64,000 nucleotides of DNA from Solobacterium sp. (GTDB lineage Bacteria; Bacillota_I; Bacilli_A; Erysipelotrichales; Erysipelotrichaceae), in the NCBI GenBank assembly GCA_017469885.1, contig JAFUFO010000036.1, positions 25,991 to 89,990 of the forward strand, given 5' to 3'. Shown here one piece after another: positions 26,026 to 33,791 of the stretch (positions are counted from its first letter, which is position 1; each line of letters begins with the position of its first letter). The notes below the pieces were generated by a model, which had not been told where the DNA came from, did not search any database, and saw only the letters and a program-made list of their open reading frames with translations. The position numbers were made by a program, and so were the translations under genes.

Positions 26026-26052
26026 AACGCCGAAGAGATTCGGCGTTTTCTT
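26026..26052 (+). terminator. Plus-strand terminator before the HIT gene
   Basis: AACGCCGAA (26026-26034), loop GAGA, TTCGGCGTT (26039-26047), then TTCTTTT. No plus-strand gene ends nearby except the foldase lipoprotein gene at 25195, now separated from it by the IS200-like element. Confidence 0.8.
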
Positions 26053-26087
26053 TTGCGCAGCGGTATAATGAATCCGGAGGTAAAACC

Positions 26088-26483
26088 ATGTGCATTTTCT
26101 GCGATATCATTGACCATAAGATTCCTTCATCCGTCGTCTATGAGGACGATCAGGTTCTTGCCATTCTGGACATCTCACAGGTTACGCGCGGTCATACGAT
26201 CGTCATGCCGAAGCACCACACACCAAATGTTGTGGAGGCAGATGATGAAACTGTCCGTACAGTTTTTGCGGCAGCGGCGAAGGTTGCCCGTTTTCTGAAA
26301 GAAAAAACCGGCTGTGCCGGTGTAAATCTTCTCAATAACTGCGGAGAAGCAGCCGGTCAGACCGTCGATCATCTGCATGTTCATGTCATTCCGCGTTATG
26401 GAGAATCCGATGCGATTCAGGTCGCATTCAACCCTTCAGAGCCGCAGGATCTTGCGGAAGTTCTGGCTTCCATCAAAGGCTGA
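26088..26483 (+). CDS. HIT-family nucleotide hydrolase
   Basis: A 131-residue histidine-triad protein, of the Hint-like class that hydrolyses nucleoside phosphoramidates or similar compounds. It begins MCIFCDIIDHKIPSSVVYEDD, has DISQVTRGHTIVMPKHH, and the triad HLHVHVIPRY (about 106-115). The start at 26088 has CCGGAGG upstream and a TATAAT at 26064-26069. An upstream in-frame extension into the IS region is rejected. Confidence 0.95.
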   Translation: MCIFCDIIDHKIPSSVVYEDDQVLAILDISQVTRGHTIVMPKHHTPNVVEADDETVRTVFAAAAKVARFLKEKTGCAGVNLLNNCGEAAGQTVDHLHVHVIPRYGESDAIQVAFNPSEPQDLAEVLASIKG

Positions 26484-26489
26484 TTCAAT

Positions 26490-26527
26490 CAAAAAACAAT
26501 CTGAGCTGTTACTCAGATTGTTTTTTT
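26490..26527. terminator. Bidirectional terminator of HIT and gatD
   Basis: AACAATCTGAG (26495-26505), loop CTGTTA, CTCAGATTGTT (26512-26522), with a T run on plus and AAAAAA before the first arm giving a T run on minus. The gatD stop codon lies in the loop. Confidence 0.88.
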
Positions 26528-27252
26528 ATTCCCATTCTTCCCAGCATGGTTTCCCGGGCACGGGTTTCAAACGTATCGTCCAGTTCAGAGAGTGTCACAG
26601 TGCCGTAATTGCGCCGCAGTCCACGCATCAGTACGAGATCGGCGATACGCGGATTCTTTGGCAGCAGCGGACCATGCATATAGGTTGCGGCAACCTGATC
26701 GTTGACGAATCCTTCAAAGGCACTCTGGTATTCATTTCCATGCCCTTTCAGGACCCTGCCGAGCGGTGTAGTCACTCCTCTTGTCTGACCGCCATGGTTT
26801 TCAAATCCTACCGCATTGAATGTCTCGTGATCCATGGTCACTTCAATGGCAATATTGCCGATGCAGCGATGATCCCGATCAGAAGCTTCCGTATAGTAAT
26901 CAAAGAAATCCAGGCATGGAACCGTCTTGCCGTCCTGATCTTTATAATATTTGCCGAACATCTGATAGCCGCCGCAGATCAGAAGAAATGCCGTGCCGCT
27001 TTTCATCGCCTGCTCGATACCAGCACGTCTCGAAAGCAGATCCTCAAAGATCAGACTCTGTTCACGGTCAGCGCCGCCGCCGAGGAAAAAGATATCGTAA
27101 TCCTCAATCGTACGGGCTTCGCCGATGCCGCACGTATCGACTGTCACATCAATGCCGCGCTTCTCACAGCGGGTCTTCAGCACCTGGATATTGCCTTTGT
27201 CGCCATAGAGATCCATCAGGTCGTGATACATCCATAATATGTTCAGTTTCAT
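26509..27252 (-). CDS. gatD: Lipid II isoglutaminyl synthase, glutaminase subunit GatD
   Basis: Supplies ammonia from glutamine to MurT for amidation of D-Glu in lipid II. The 247-residue class-I amidotransferase starts MKLNILWMYHDLMDLYGDKGN, has the catalytic Cys in LLICGGYQMFGKYY (about 91-104) and the catalytic His in AATYMHGPLLPKNP. Its ATG overlaps the murT stop (ATGA), as expected for subunits of one complex. Confidence 0.95.
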   Translation of the reverse strand: MKLNILWMYHDLMDLYGDKGNIQVLKTRCEKRGIDVTVDTCGIGEARTIEDYDIFFLGGGADREQSLIFEDLLSRRAGIEQAMKSGTAFLLICGGYQMFGKYYKDQDGKTVPCLDFFDYYTEASDRDHRCIGNIAIEVTMDHETFNAVGFENHGGQTRGVTTPLGRVLKGHGNEYQSAFEGFVNDQVAATYMHGPLLPKNPRIADLVLMRGLRRNYGTVTLSELDDTFETRARETMLGRMGIKKQSE

Positions 27253-28568
27253 TTATGACGGCTCCCTTCCTGTTTTCTCAGAACGGCACGTGTGGAATGA
27301 AGCGCCGTATAGGTGGAAATGACATGGCTTTCCAGATTCGCCTCATCAAGCCAGCGAATCGCATCCCGGGCATTCTCAATGACCATGACCCGATCTTCCA
27401 GACCTTCATATTTCAGCCGGAGTGCCATATCATATGGCCGTGTTCCGGAACAGATGATGGTCTTTACCGAGGGATCATTCAGACGTTCAAAATGCGCATC
27501 CCAGATCCACGATACATCATGTCCATCCTGGTCGTTGTCATTCAGAAAGATACAGATGTTTTTATCGCCGGGCTGCCCAAGAATGAATTTCATGACTTCA
27601 TTGGCACCGGTCGGATTCTTGATCAGATTGATCGTGCAGGGCCGGCTCAGCTGGAACACTTCATTCCGTCCCTCCTTGAGCACATAATTCCGGAAGACCG
27701 TATCCGCTGCGGATACGTCTCTTCCCATCACATTCATGAGACAGAGTACAGAGGCGCAGTTATAAACACCATAGATCGAATTTACAAAGGAATGATAGGT
27801 CTTCCCCTGTGCTTCAAAGGATGCGTTGTCAAAGTCCACATTCGTCACCGTAAGATCCGGTTTGATTTCGCCGAATCCGTCATACGGACAGTGAAAGCGG
27901 CCGATATGGGAATACTGATAATAGGAATAACTGAGCGGTCTGCCGCAGCGCGGGCAGAATTTTCCTTCCCCTGCTTCATCGGAAATCGTGCGGGACCGCA
28001 GTGTCTCGTTCACCGAGAAGTAATGGACACGCGCTTTTTCCGCCGCATCGCCAAGACGGAGAACATTCGGATCATCTCCATTCAGAATCAGGTCTCCTTC
28101 AAAGTCTTTCACCAGTTCGATCATCTTGCGGATAATGGTTTCCATCTCTCCGGCACGGTCGAGCTGATCGCGGAAGAAATTGGTGATCACGAGCGCAGTC
28201 GGATGAAGCGCATGAAACTGCCGGTACAGGGTCAGCTCATCAACTTCCAGAACCACCGCATCACCTATCACATGGAAGCGATCATCACAGTTTGCGGCAA
28301 GCGTCGTCGCAATGCCGACATTGAGATTATCCCCGCGGTGATTATTCACCACCTTCATTCCGGACTGACGCAGTGACTCTGCGATCAGATTGGATGTGGT
28401 CGTCTTGCCGTTGGTTCCGGATACGAGAATGACGTGCTCCGGCATCTGCATCTTTTCGATGAACTTTGGGTCCATCTTAAGCGCCAGTACACCGGGCAGC
28501 GAACCGCCGCGTCCTGCCCCGGCAAGAATGGAATGGATCCGTTTTACAAGTCTGAGACGGATATCCAT
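27249..28568 (-). CDS. murT: Lipid II isoglutaminyl synthase, MurT subunit
   Basis: Mur-ligase-like ATPase that, with GatD, converts the alpha-carboxyl of D-Glu in lipid II to the amide. The 439-residue protein has VSGTNGKTTTSNLIAE (P-loop, about 49-64), NLNVGIATTLAAN, NGDDPNVLRLGD, the zinc-ribbon region CPRCGRPLSYSYYQYSH followed by FHCPYDGFG, and the C-terminal DUF1727-like domain. In the family the second zinc knuckle is usually CPxC; here it reads CPYD, so one ligand seems replaced by Asp. Confidence 0.95.
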   Translation of the reverse strand: MDIRLRLVKRIHSILAGAGRGGSLPGVLALKMDPKFIEKMQMPEHVILVSGTNGKTTTSNLIAESLRQSGMKVVNNHRGDNLNVGIATTLAANCDDRFHVIGDAVVLEVDELTLYRQFHALHPTALVITNFFRDQLDRAGEMETIIRKMIELVKDFEGDLILNGDDPNVLRLGDAAEKARVHYFSVNETLRSRTISDEAGEGKFCPRCGRPLSYSYYQYSHIGRFHCPYDGFGEIKPDLTVTNVDFDNASFEAQGKTYHSFVNSIYGVYNCASVLCLMNVMGRDVSAADTVFRNYVLKEGRNEVFQLSRPCTINLIKNPTGANEVMKFILGQPGDKNICIFLNDNDQDGHDVSWIWDAHFERLNDPSVKTIICSGTRPYDMALRLKYEGLEDRVMVIENARDAIRWLDEANLESHVISTYTALHSTRAVLRKQEGSRHK

Positions 28569-28570
28569 GA

Positions 28571-29506
28571 CTATTTCCCTGCCTTATAGAACTGCCGGTT
28601 CTCAAATGCGAACATCTTCGGGGTCCAGTTTCCGGGTTTCACCTGTGACAGTGCCTGGCTCAGGGAATTCATGCGTGCATCCATGTTGTCGATCAGGAAC
28701 AGCGCTTCCGCTTCCGGAATGGCCGGAAGCACCGGAGAACCGAATTCATGCTTGCCGTGATGAGAAAGAATCATATGCCTCAGAAGCAGCGTTTCATTTT
28801 TATCACTGAGCCCAAGCTCCTGGGCAGTCTCCACAAGCCATCCGTGGCCGATGGAAATATGACCGGTCAGTTTGCCTTCCAGCGTATATTCATTCGATAC
28901 AAGACCGCCGAGTTCAGCGATTTTGCCCATATCATGAACGAGCACGCCGGAGATTAACAGATCACGGTCGAGAACCGGATACTGGGCTGCGATATGTTCC
29001 GCAAGATTCGCCATCCCGACGGTATGTTCCGCAAGGCCTCCGAGATAGTTGTGATGAATCCGGGAAGCGGCCGGATAATCAAAGAATGTCTTTCCGACCT
29101 TTTTGTACATTGCTTCCACAAGCGTGCGGAGTGTTTCGTTCTGAATGGAACGGACATAGCCGGCAATCTGTGCCTTCAGCTCGCTGACTGCCACCGGGCT
29201 TGCCATGACAAATTCGCTGAGATCAATGTCATTCTGATCAAGATCCCGGATGGAATTGATCCGAAGCTGAAGTGCGTTGTTGTAGTCGAGCACTTCAAAC
29301 ATGAGCTGTTCCACATGTCCGGGAACTGCGGCCGCAATATCTTCCGGAGAAGCATCCCAGAGTTTTCCGTCAATCGTGCCGGAATCATCCTGCAGAACGA
29401 GGCTGAGATACGGGGAGCCCTTCTGTGTTACGCCCTTGAGCACATTCTTCACCAGAAGGTTCATCGTATACCGTTCTTTTTCCCGAAATTCCTTTACCTT
29501 TGTCAT
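28571..29506 (-). CDS. yhaM: 3'-5' exoribonuclease YhaM
   Basis: RNA/ssDNA 3'-5' exonuclease. The 311-residue protein has an N-terminal OB fold (LLVKNVLKGVTQKGSPYLSLVLQDDSGTIDGKLW) and a C-terminal HD domain (HHNYLGGLAEHTVGMA, SGVLVHDMGKIAEL, LRHMILSHHGKHEFG, FLIDNMDARM). The start at 29506 forms an ATGA overlap with the GT4-RecX stop and has GGAGTGG upstream. It is first made after the RecX part of that gene, which may simply reflect operon packing. Confidence 0.93.
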   Translation of the reverse strand: MTKVKEFREKERYTMNLLVKNVLKGVTQKGSPYLSLVLQDDSGTIDGKLWDASPEDIAAAVPGHVEQLMFEVLDYNNALQLRINSIRDLDQNDIDLSEFVMASPVAVSELKAQIAGYVRSIQNETLRTLVEAMYKKVGKTFFDYPAASRIHHNYLGGLAEHTVGMANLAEHIAAQYPVLDRDLLISGVLVHDMGKIAELGGLVSNEYTLEGKLTGHISIGHGWLVETAQELGLSDKNETLLLRHMILSHHGKHEFGSPVLPAIPEAEALFLIDNMDARMNSLSQALSQVKPGNWTPKMFAFENRQFYKAGK

Positions 29507-31497
29507 ACATTCCACTCCATTTCATCGAGGATCACATAGATATCCTCCGCATTATATCCCTGTGCACTGCAGTAACGGTACACCGTATTGCGGAGCTTTG
29601 TGCCCTCGTATTTCTTCTCATACCGCTTTTTGGCCTTTGCGGCGCATTTCCGGAGATTATCAAGTTCCTCTTTGTTGTCTTCACGGAAGTCAAACTCCGC
29701 AATCACCGCGTCTGCCACTTCACTGCTGTATCCCTTCGCAATCAGTCTGGCCTTGAGTTTGTTCTGTTTCATCCGCTGACTGGTATCCGGAAGTGTGCGC
29801 GCAGAACGTCTGGCGAATGCCATCGCATCTTCATATTCTGTATCCGGCTGTTCTTCCAGCATGGAATTGATCATCTCCAGCGGAATGCCTTTTTTCCGAA
29901 GTTCCCGGATCATCCGCTCCTTGCCGAAGAGCGCCAGTTTCATCCGCGAGATGTTTTCAGCGCAATAGCGCTCATCGTCAATGTATCCCTTGAGTTCAAG
30001 CCGTTCAACGATCTCATTGACCGTCTCGATATCACAGCTGGTATTGCGCGTCAGCCAGTCATAGATTTCCTTGCGGGTCCTGTCCTTGACCGCAATGCGT
30101 CGCATACAGCTTCGCCATGCACGTACCGCATCCTGTTTGCGGCGGATGCGTTCCACCGTGGATGCGGAAAGACGCATTCCCTTTCGGATTCCCTCGTTGT
30201 AGTAATCGTCCAGGGACATCATCAGACGGATATCTTCCCCGGCCCCATGTTTCATGTTTCCAAGATAGATCTGAACGATATCTTCCTTTACCTGTACGTC
30301 TTCCACGACAAGCATGTGCTCATACAGATCAATTGCACGTTCATATACATGCAATGCCCGTTCATAGAACACCTCGGAACTTAACGGCTGAACCTGTTTC
30401 AGCACCTGTTCTTTCATTTCGGATAGCTTTGTTTCCGGAAGCTGTTCCACTTTCAGAAGAATACGGCTCAGATCTTCCGCATCCTTAAAATAGTATCCCG
30501 TCTTCCCGTCGATCAGAAGTTCTTCCAAAACGACATCCTTACGGGCAAGCAGCGGCAGTCCTGCCGCCATCGCCTCGACAAATGTCATGCCCTGGGTTTC
30601 GGACAGACTTGCGCTCACGAAAAAGTCAGCACTGCGGTAATAGTCCGCAACTTCAGGAGCCGGCTTCGGTCCGGCAAACAGCACATTGGTAATCTGTTCT
30701 TTCTCTGCATAGGCCTTCAGACGGTCAAGATCCGGTCCGCCTCCGACAATAAGCAGACGCAGGGAACAGCCCTTCTTCTTTGCGGCCGCAAAGCCATCGA
30801 TCACAATGTCCAGCGCTTTCTCTTCAGCGATTCTTCCAAGATAGATGGCAAGCCGCTCATCCGGACGGACTCCAAATGCATTGCGGATCTCTGCGGTCCG
30901 TTCCGGCAGCTGTTTCTCCGGGGAAAACTGTTCAAGCTGAAGACCCGTCGGAACGACATGGATCTCTGACGTCACGTGATAGCATTCCAGCAGTTTCTTG
31001 GTCTTCTCACTGGGCGCGATCACAGCGGCTGAACTGTCCGACATGAACTTGGAAAACCAGCCGACTGCTTTTTTCACCTGGGCATCAAACCGGTCGGAAT
31101 TCAGCAGGTTGATGTAATGGGTGTAATCCTCATAGGAGGTATGATAGGTGCTCACCAGCGGAATGTTCAGCTGCTTGGCGCAGAACCGCGCAAAAATACC
31201 GACGCCGAATTCGGTCTGTACATGAATGACATCGAGATCGAGTGCCCGGATCTCATTCAGTGCATTGATATGAAACGGAGTTGTGACCGCATAGCCGTAC
31301 AGACGCTTTACCGTAACACCGGCAAGCCGAAGCACATCATGGTCCTCATTCCACTTTGCCCATCCTGTACCCGGACGGGTTGCGACAACATAAACATCAT
31401 GTCCATGTTTCTTCAATTCGCGGAAAAGAATGTAGGTGGAATTGGCAACGCCGTTGAGATCCGGCGGAAATGTATCTGAAAATAATCCGATTCTCAT
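29503..31497 (-). CDS. GT4 glycosyltransferase fused to RecX
   Basis: One continuous 664-residue frame. Residues 1 to about 385 are a GT-B glycosyltransferase like diacylglycerol glucosyltransferases: RIGLFSDTFPPDLNGVANST, DVIHVQTEFGVGIFAR, STYHTSYEDYTHY, VVPTGLQLEQF, GGGPDLDRLKAY and SLSETQGMTFVEAMAAGLP. From about residue 396 to the end it is a full RecX domain: GMRLSASTVERI, AWRSCMRRIAVKDRTRKEIYDWL, GYIDDERYCAENISRMK, GKERMIRELRKKGIPLEMINSM and KLKARLIAKGYSSEVADAV. RecX proteins control RecA filaments. No stop or slippery site marks the joint. Confidence 0.88.
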   Translation of the reverse strand: MRIGLFSDTFPPDLNGVANSTYILFRELKKHGHDVYVVATRPGTGWAKWNEDHDVLRLAGVTVKRLYGYAVTTPFHINALNEIRALDLDVIHVQTEFGVGIFARFCAKQLNIPLVSTYHTSYEDYTHYINLLNSDRFDAQVKKAVGWFSKFMSDSSAAVIAPSEKTKKLLECYHVTSEIHVVPTGLQLEQFSPEKQLPERTAEIRNAFGVRPDERLAIYLGRIAEEKALDIVIDGFAAAKKKGCSLRLLIVGGGPDLDRLKAYAEKEQITNVLFAGPKPAPEVADYYRSADFFVSASLSETQGMTFVEAMAAGLPLLARKDVVLEELLIDGKTGYYFKDAEDLSRILLKVEQLPETKLSEMKEQVLKQVQPLSSEVFYERALHVYERAIDLYEHMLVVEDVQVKEDIVQIYLGNMKHGAGEDIRLMMSLDDYYNEGIRKGMRLSASTVERIRRKQDAVRAWRSCMRRIAVKDRTRKEIYDWLTRNTSCDIETVNEIVERLELKGYIDDERYCAENISRMKLALFGKERMIRELRKKGIPLEMINSMLEEQPDTEYEDAMAFARRSARTLPDTSQRMKQNKLKARLIAKGYSSEVADAVIAEFDFREDNKEELDNLRKCAAKAKKRYEKKYEGTKLRNTVYRYCSAQGYNAEDIYVILDEMEWNV

Positions 31498-32561
31498 CTT
31501 CTCTCCTTCTGCGCAAAAGCCTGATCCAGCGCCGCAGCACGGCGGACTTTGGAAATCAGATAAACGAGGCCGCCGGCGATCATATCAAAATAATACGTCA
31601 TAAACCGCCACAACAGCATCGTAGGACGTACATTCACACTGCCGAGTACTACGCGGAACATTACAAGGAAGGTTGCCTCAGTTCCGCCGCTGGCACCAGG
31701 GAGCGGGATAAATGCATTTATCATCGCTACAAATGACGCAAGCGTAAGCATATCAAGAAACATGGCCGGAGTAACCGGAAAATGCAGTGCCTTGGCGGAC
31801 ATATACGGCACGGAATAAAACAGCATCAGACGTATGAAGTGTGTCAGACAGACCTTCGCCACCATCGGCTTATGATTGGAAAGCTGATCCACTTCCTTCT
31901 GAAAGCGGCTTAACTGTTCATCCAGTCCGTTCAGCACCTTTTCCCGGTCTTTGATCAGATGAAGCTTCGCGCCGATCTCAATCCCCTTTGTGGTAAGCCA
32001 GGTATAGACACGCGGAAATTTGACAAACGCCCACAGGGATACGATCACCGCCGCATTTACGGCAAATCCAAGCAGAACGACCACAAGAAACTCACGGAAT
32101 TTCACATAAAAATAGCTGAACTTGAGCAGAAGCAGCACAAAGACCGAGGCAACCATGGTGGACTGAAAGAGAATGAAATTCATCCACAGTACACCTGCCG
32201 ATTCCGATACCGGAACGCCCTGTCTTCGGAACAGGAATACCTGGGCAAACTGACCGCCGCTTGAACTCGGTGTGATCTGATTGAAAAAGCCTCCGACAAA
32301 CGCATTTTCAATTCCGTCCGCAAGCGAATACTCTGGACGGGAAAGGTTTGCCTCAAGCTTCAGCGCATAGCCGTTGAGAACACGGAACATCAGCATCGCC
32401 GCCATGATTAAAACAAGCCATAACTTGTCTGCATTCTTCAGCCGGTCAAATACTTCCGTGGGATTATCACGGACCGTAAGATACACGACCAGAAGCGAAA
32501 GACCGATGATAAGCGCAATATTAAAAACGTAGTTTGAAAACAGACGCTTCAGTTTGTTCAT
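31494..32561 (-). CDS. YbhN/LPG-synthase-like flippase-domain membrane protein
   Basis: A 355-residue integral membrane protein with about eight hydrophobic segments and family features such as FVGGFFNQITPSSSGGQFAQVFLFRRQGV (about 89-117) and NAFIPLPGASGGTEATF (about 285-301). It resembles the membrane half of MprF (UPF0104/TIGR00374) but lacks the synthase domain. Such proteins may flip lipids. It overlaps the GT4-RecX gene by 4 bp and follows another GT4 gene, so a glycolipid transport role is a reasonable inference. Confidence 0.85.
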   Translation of the reverse strand: MNKLKRLFSNYVFNIALIIGLSLLVVYLTVRDNPTEVFDRLKNADKLWLVLIMAAMLMFRVLNGYALKLEANLSRPEYSLADGIENAFVGGFFNQITPSSSGGQFAQVFLFRRQGVPVSESAGVLWMNFILFQSTMVASVFVLLLLKFSYFYVKFREFLVVVLLGFAVNAAVIVSLWAFVKFPRVYTWLTTKGIEIGAKLHLIKDREKVLNGLDEQLSRFQKEVDQLSNHKPMVAKVCLTHFIRLMLFYSVPYMSAKALHFPVTPAMFLDMLTLASFVAMINAFIPLPGASGGTEATFLVMFRVVLGSVNVRPTMLLWRFMTYYFDMIAGGLVYLISKVRRAAALDQAFAQKERR

Positions 32562-32594
32562 ACGCAGATAATTATACTATTAATCGTTGCTTTC

Positions 32595-33632
32595 TCAACA
32601 CGACGCAAGCTGCTCGTCACTTACAGTTTCATCTTTCAGAACCGCCTCATAAACGCATTTCAGCTGCCGTCCGATCCGTTCGATGGAACGCGCTTCCGCC
32701 ACGGCGTATCCCGCGTCTGCGGTGGATGGAATCCGGTGTTCTGCACAGTCTGAAATAAGCCTGACAAAGGAATCGTTATCCGTGCCTTTATAGCAGTTCA
32801 CACCGTCAATCAGCCATGGATCAAATGCGCCGATATCACGGACGATTACCTGCTGGCGGGAAGCCAGTGCCTCAAGAACAACGATTCCTTCTGTCTCTTC
32901 GTAAGACGGGAAAAAGAAGGCTGCCGCATCCTGAAATGCGCCCTGAATAATCGGGCCTTTTACATAGCCTGGAAACAGACAGTTATCCGGATGATGCTCG
33001 ATCACTTCGTTGATCTTGTGCGGTACCGCCATCGGTGAGATTTCACCGAACCAGATGAACTGATAGTCCGGCATCCGCTCCGCCACCTCGACGAAATCAA
33101 GAATTCCCTTCCGCACAAACGGGAGACCAACCCCCAGAATGACCTTTTTTCCATCCTGGAGCCGGAAGTAATTGCGGAACGCTTTCACTTTCTCCGCATC
33201 CGGCGCAAACAGCGACAGATCGATGCCGTTGGAGATCGCATAAATGGGACGTTCAATCCCGTAACCATGAATCAGTCTGCGGGAATACGGCGTCGGTGTG
33301 ATGATCGCATCTCCTTTCGAATACAGTGAAATCAGCCCGTGTTTTACCAGCGGCGAAAGAAGATTGGAAAAAATAAAACTGTTCCGGAAATCTTCTTCCG
33401 TACTGTGTGCATGATAGATTACTTTTTTGCCGAGCTTGCGGGCGTGGGCAATGATGGAATCACTGTTGATTCCGCAGGTATTGATATGCAGAATATCATA
33501 GTCTTCATCCCACGGATCTGTCGTATATTCAATGCCCTGCGAAGTCAGTGCCGCTTTCTGATGTTCAAATGCCCTTCCGACACCCGAAGTCTGAATCAGG
33601 CTCTCGCTTTCAAAATATAACAGTATTTTCAT
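32595..33632 (-). CDS. GT4 glycosyltransferase, likely diacylglycerol glucosyltransferase
   Basis: A 345-residue GT-B enzyme: MKILLYFESESLIQTSGVGRA at the start, HINTCGINSD, KVIYHAHSTEEDFRNSF, PTPYSRRLIHGYGI, ISNGIDLSLF, VILGVGLPFVRKG and PSYEETEGIVVLEALASRQ (the E-x7-E motif). The type matches 1,2-diacylglycerol 3-glucosyltransferases that make the first glycolipid sugar link. The start at 33632 fits the family, but no ribosome-binding site is visible. It is first of the set GT4, flippase, GT4-RecX, yhaM, murT, gatD. Confidence 0.87.
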   Translation of the reverse strand: MKILLYFESESLIQTSGVGRAFEHQKAALTSQGIEYTTDPWDEDYDILHINTCGINSDSIIAHARKLGKKVIYHAHSTEEDFRNSFIFSNLLSPLVKHGLISLYSKGDAIITPTPYSRRLIHGYGIERPIYAISNGIDLSLFAPDAEKVKAFRNYFRLQDGKKVILGVGLPFVRKGILDFVEVAERMPDYQFIWFGEISPMAVPHKINEVIEHHPDNCLFPGYVKGPIIQGAFQDAAAFFFPSYEETEGIVVLEALASRQQVIVRDIGAFDPWLIDGVNCYKGTDNDSFVRLISDCAEHRIPSTADAGYAVAEARSIERIGRQLKCVYEAVLKDETVSDEQLASC

Positions 33633-33734
33633 ATGCAGTCTATGCGGCAGACAATGGATTCGCCGCAGTTCTATTCTACCGCGTTTCAATCTGTTTTGAC
33701 TTCTTTACAGAGGCATGGAATCATCGAAATTCTA

Positions 33735-33766
33735 CAAAAAAACTCTCCCCGGTTACGGGGAGAGCT
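33735..33766 (-). terminator. PFOR gene terminator
   Basis: On minus CTCTCCCC (33757-33764) pairs with GGGGAGAG (33743-33750) around a 6-nt loop and runs into seven T. A very stable rho-independent signal. Confidence 0.92.
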
Positions 33767-33791
33767 TTCTGCTTTGGTTAACCTGACTGAC

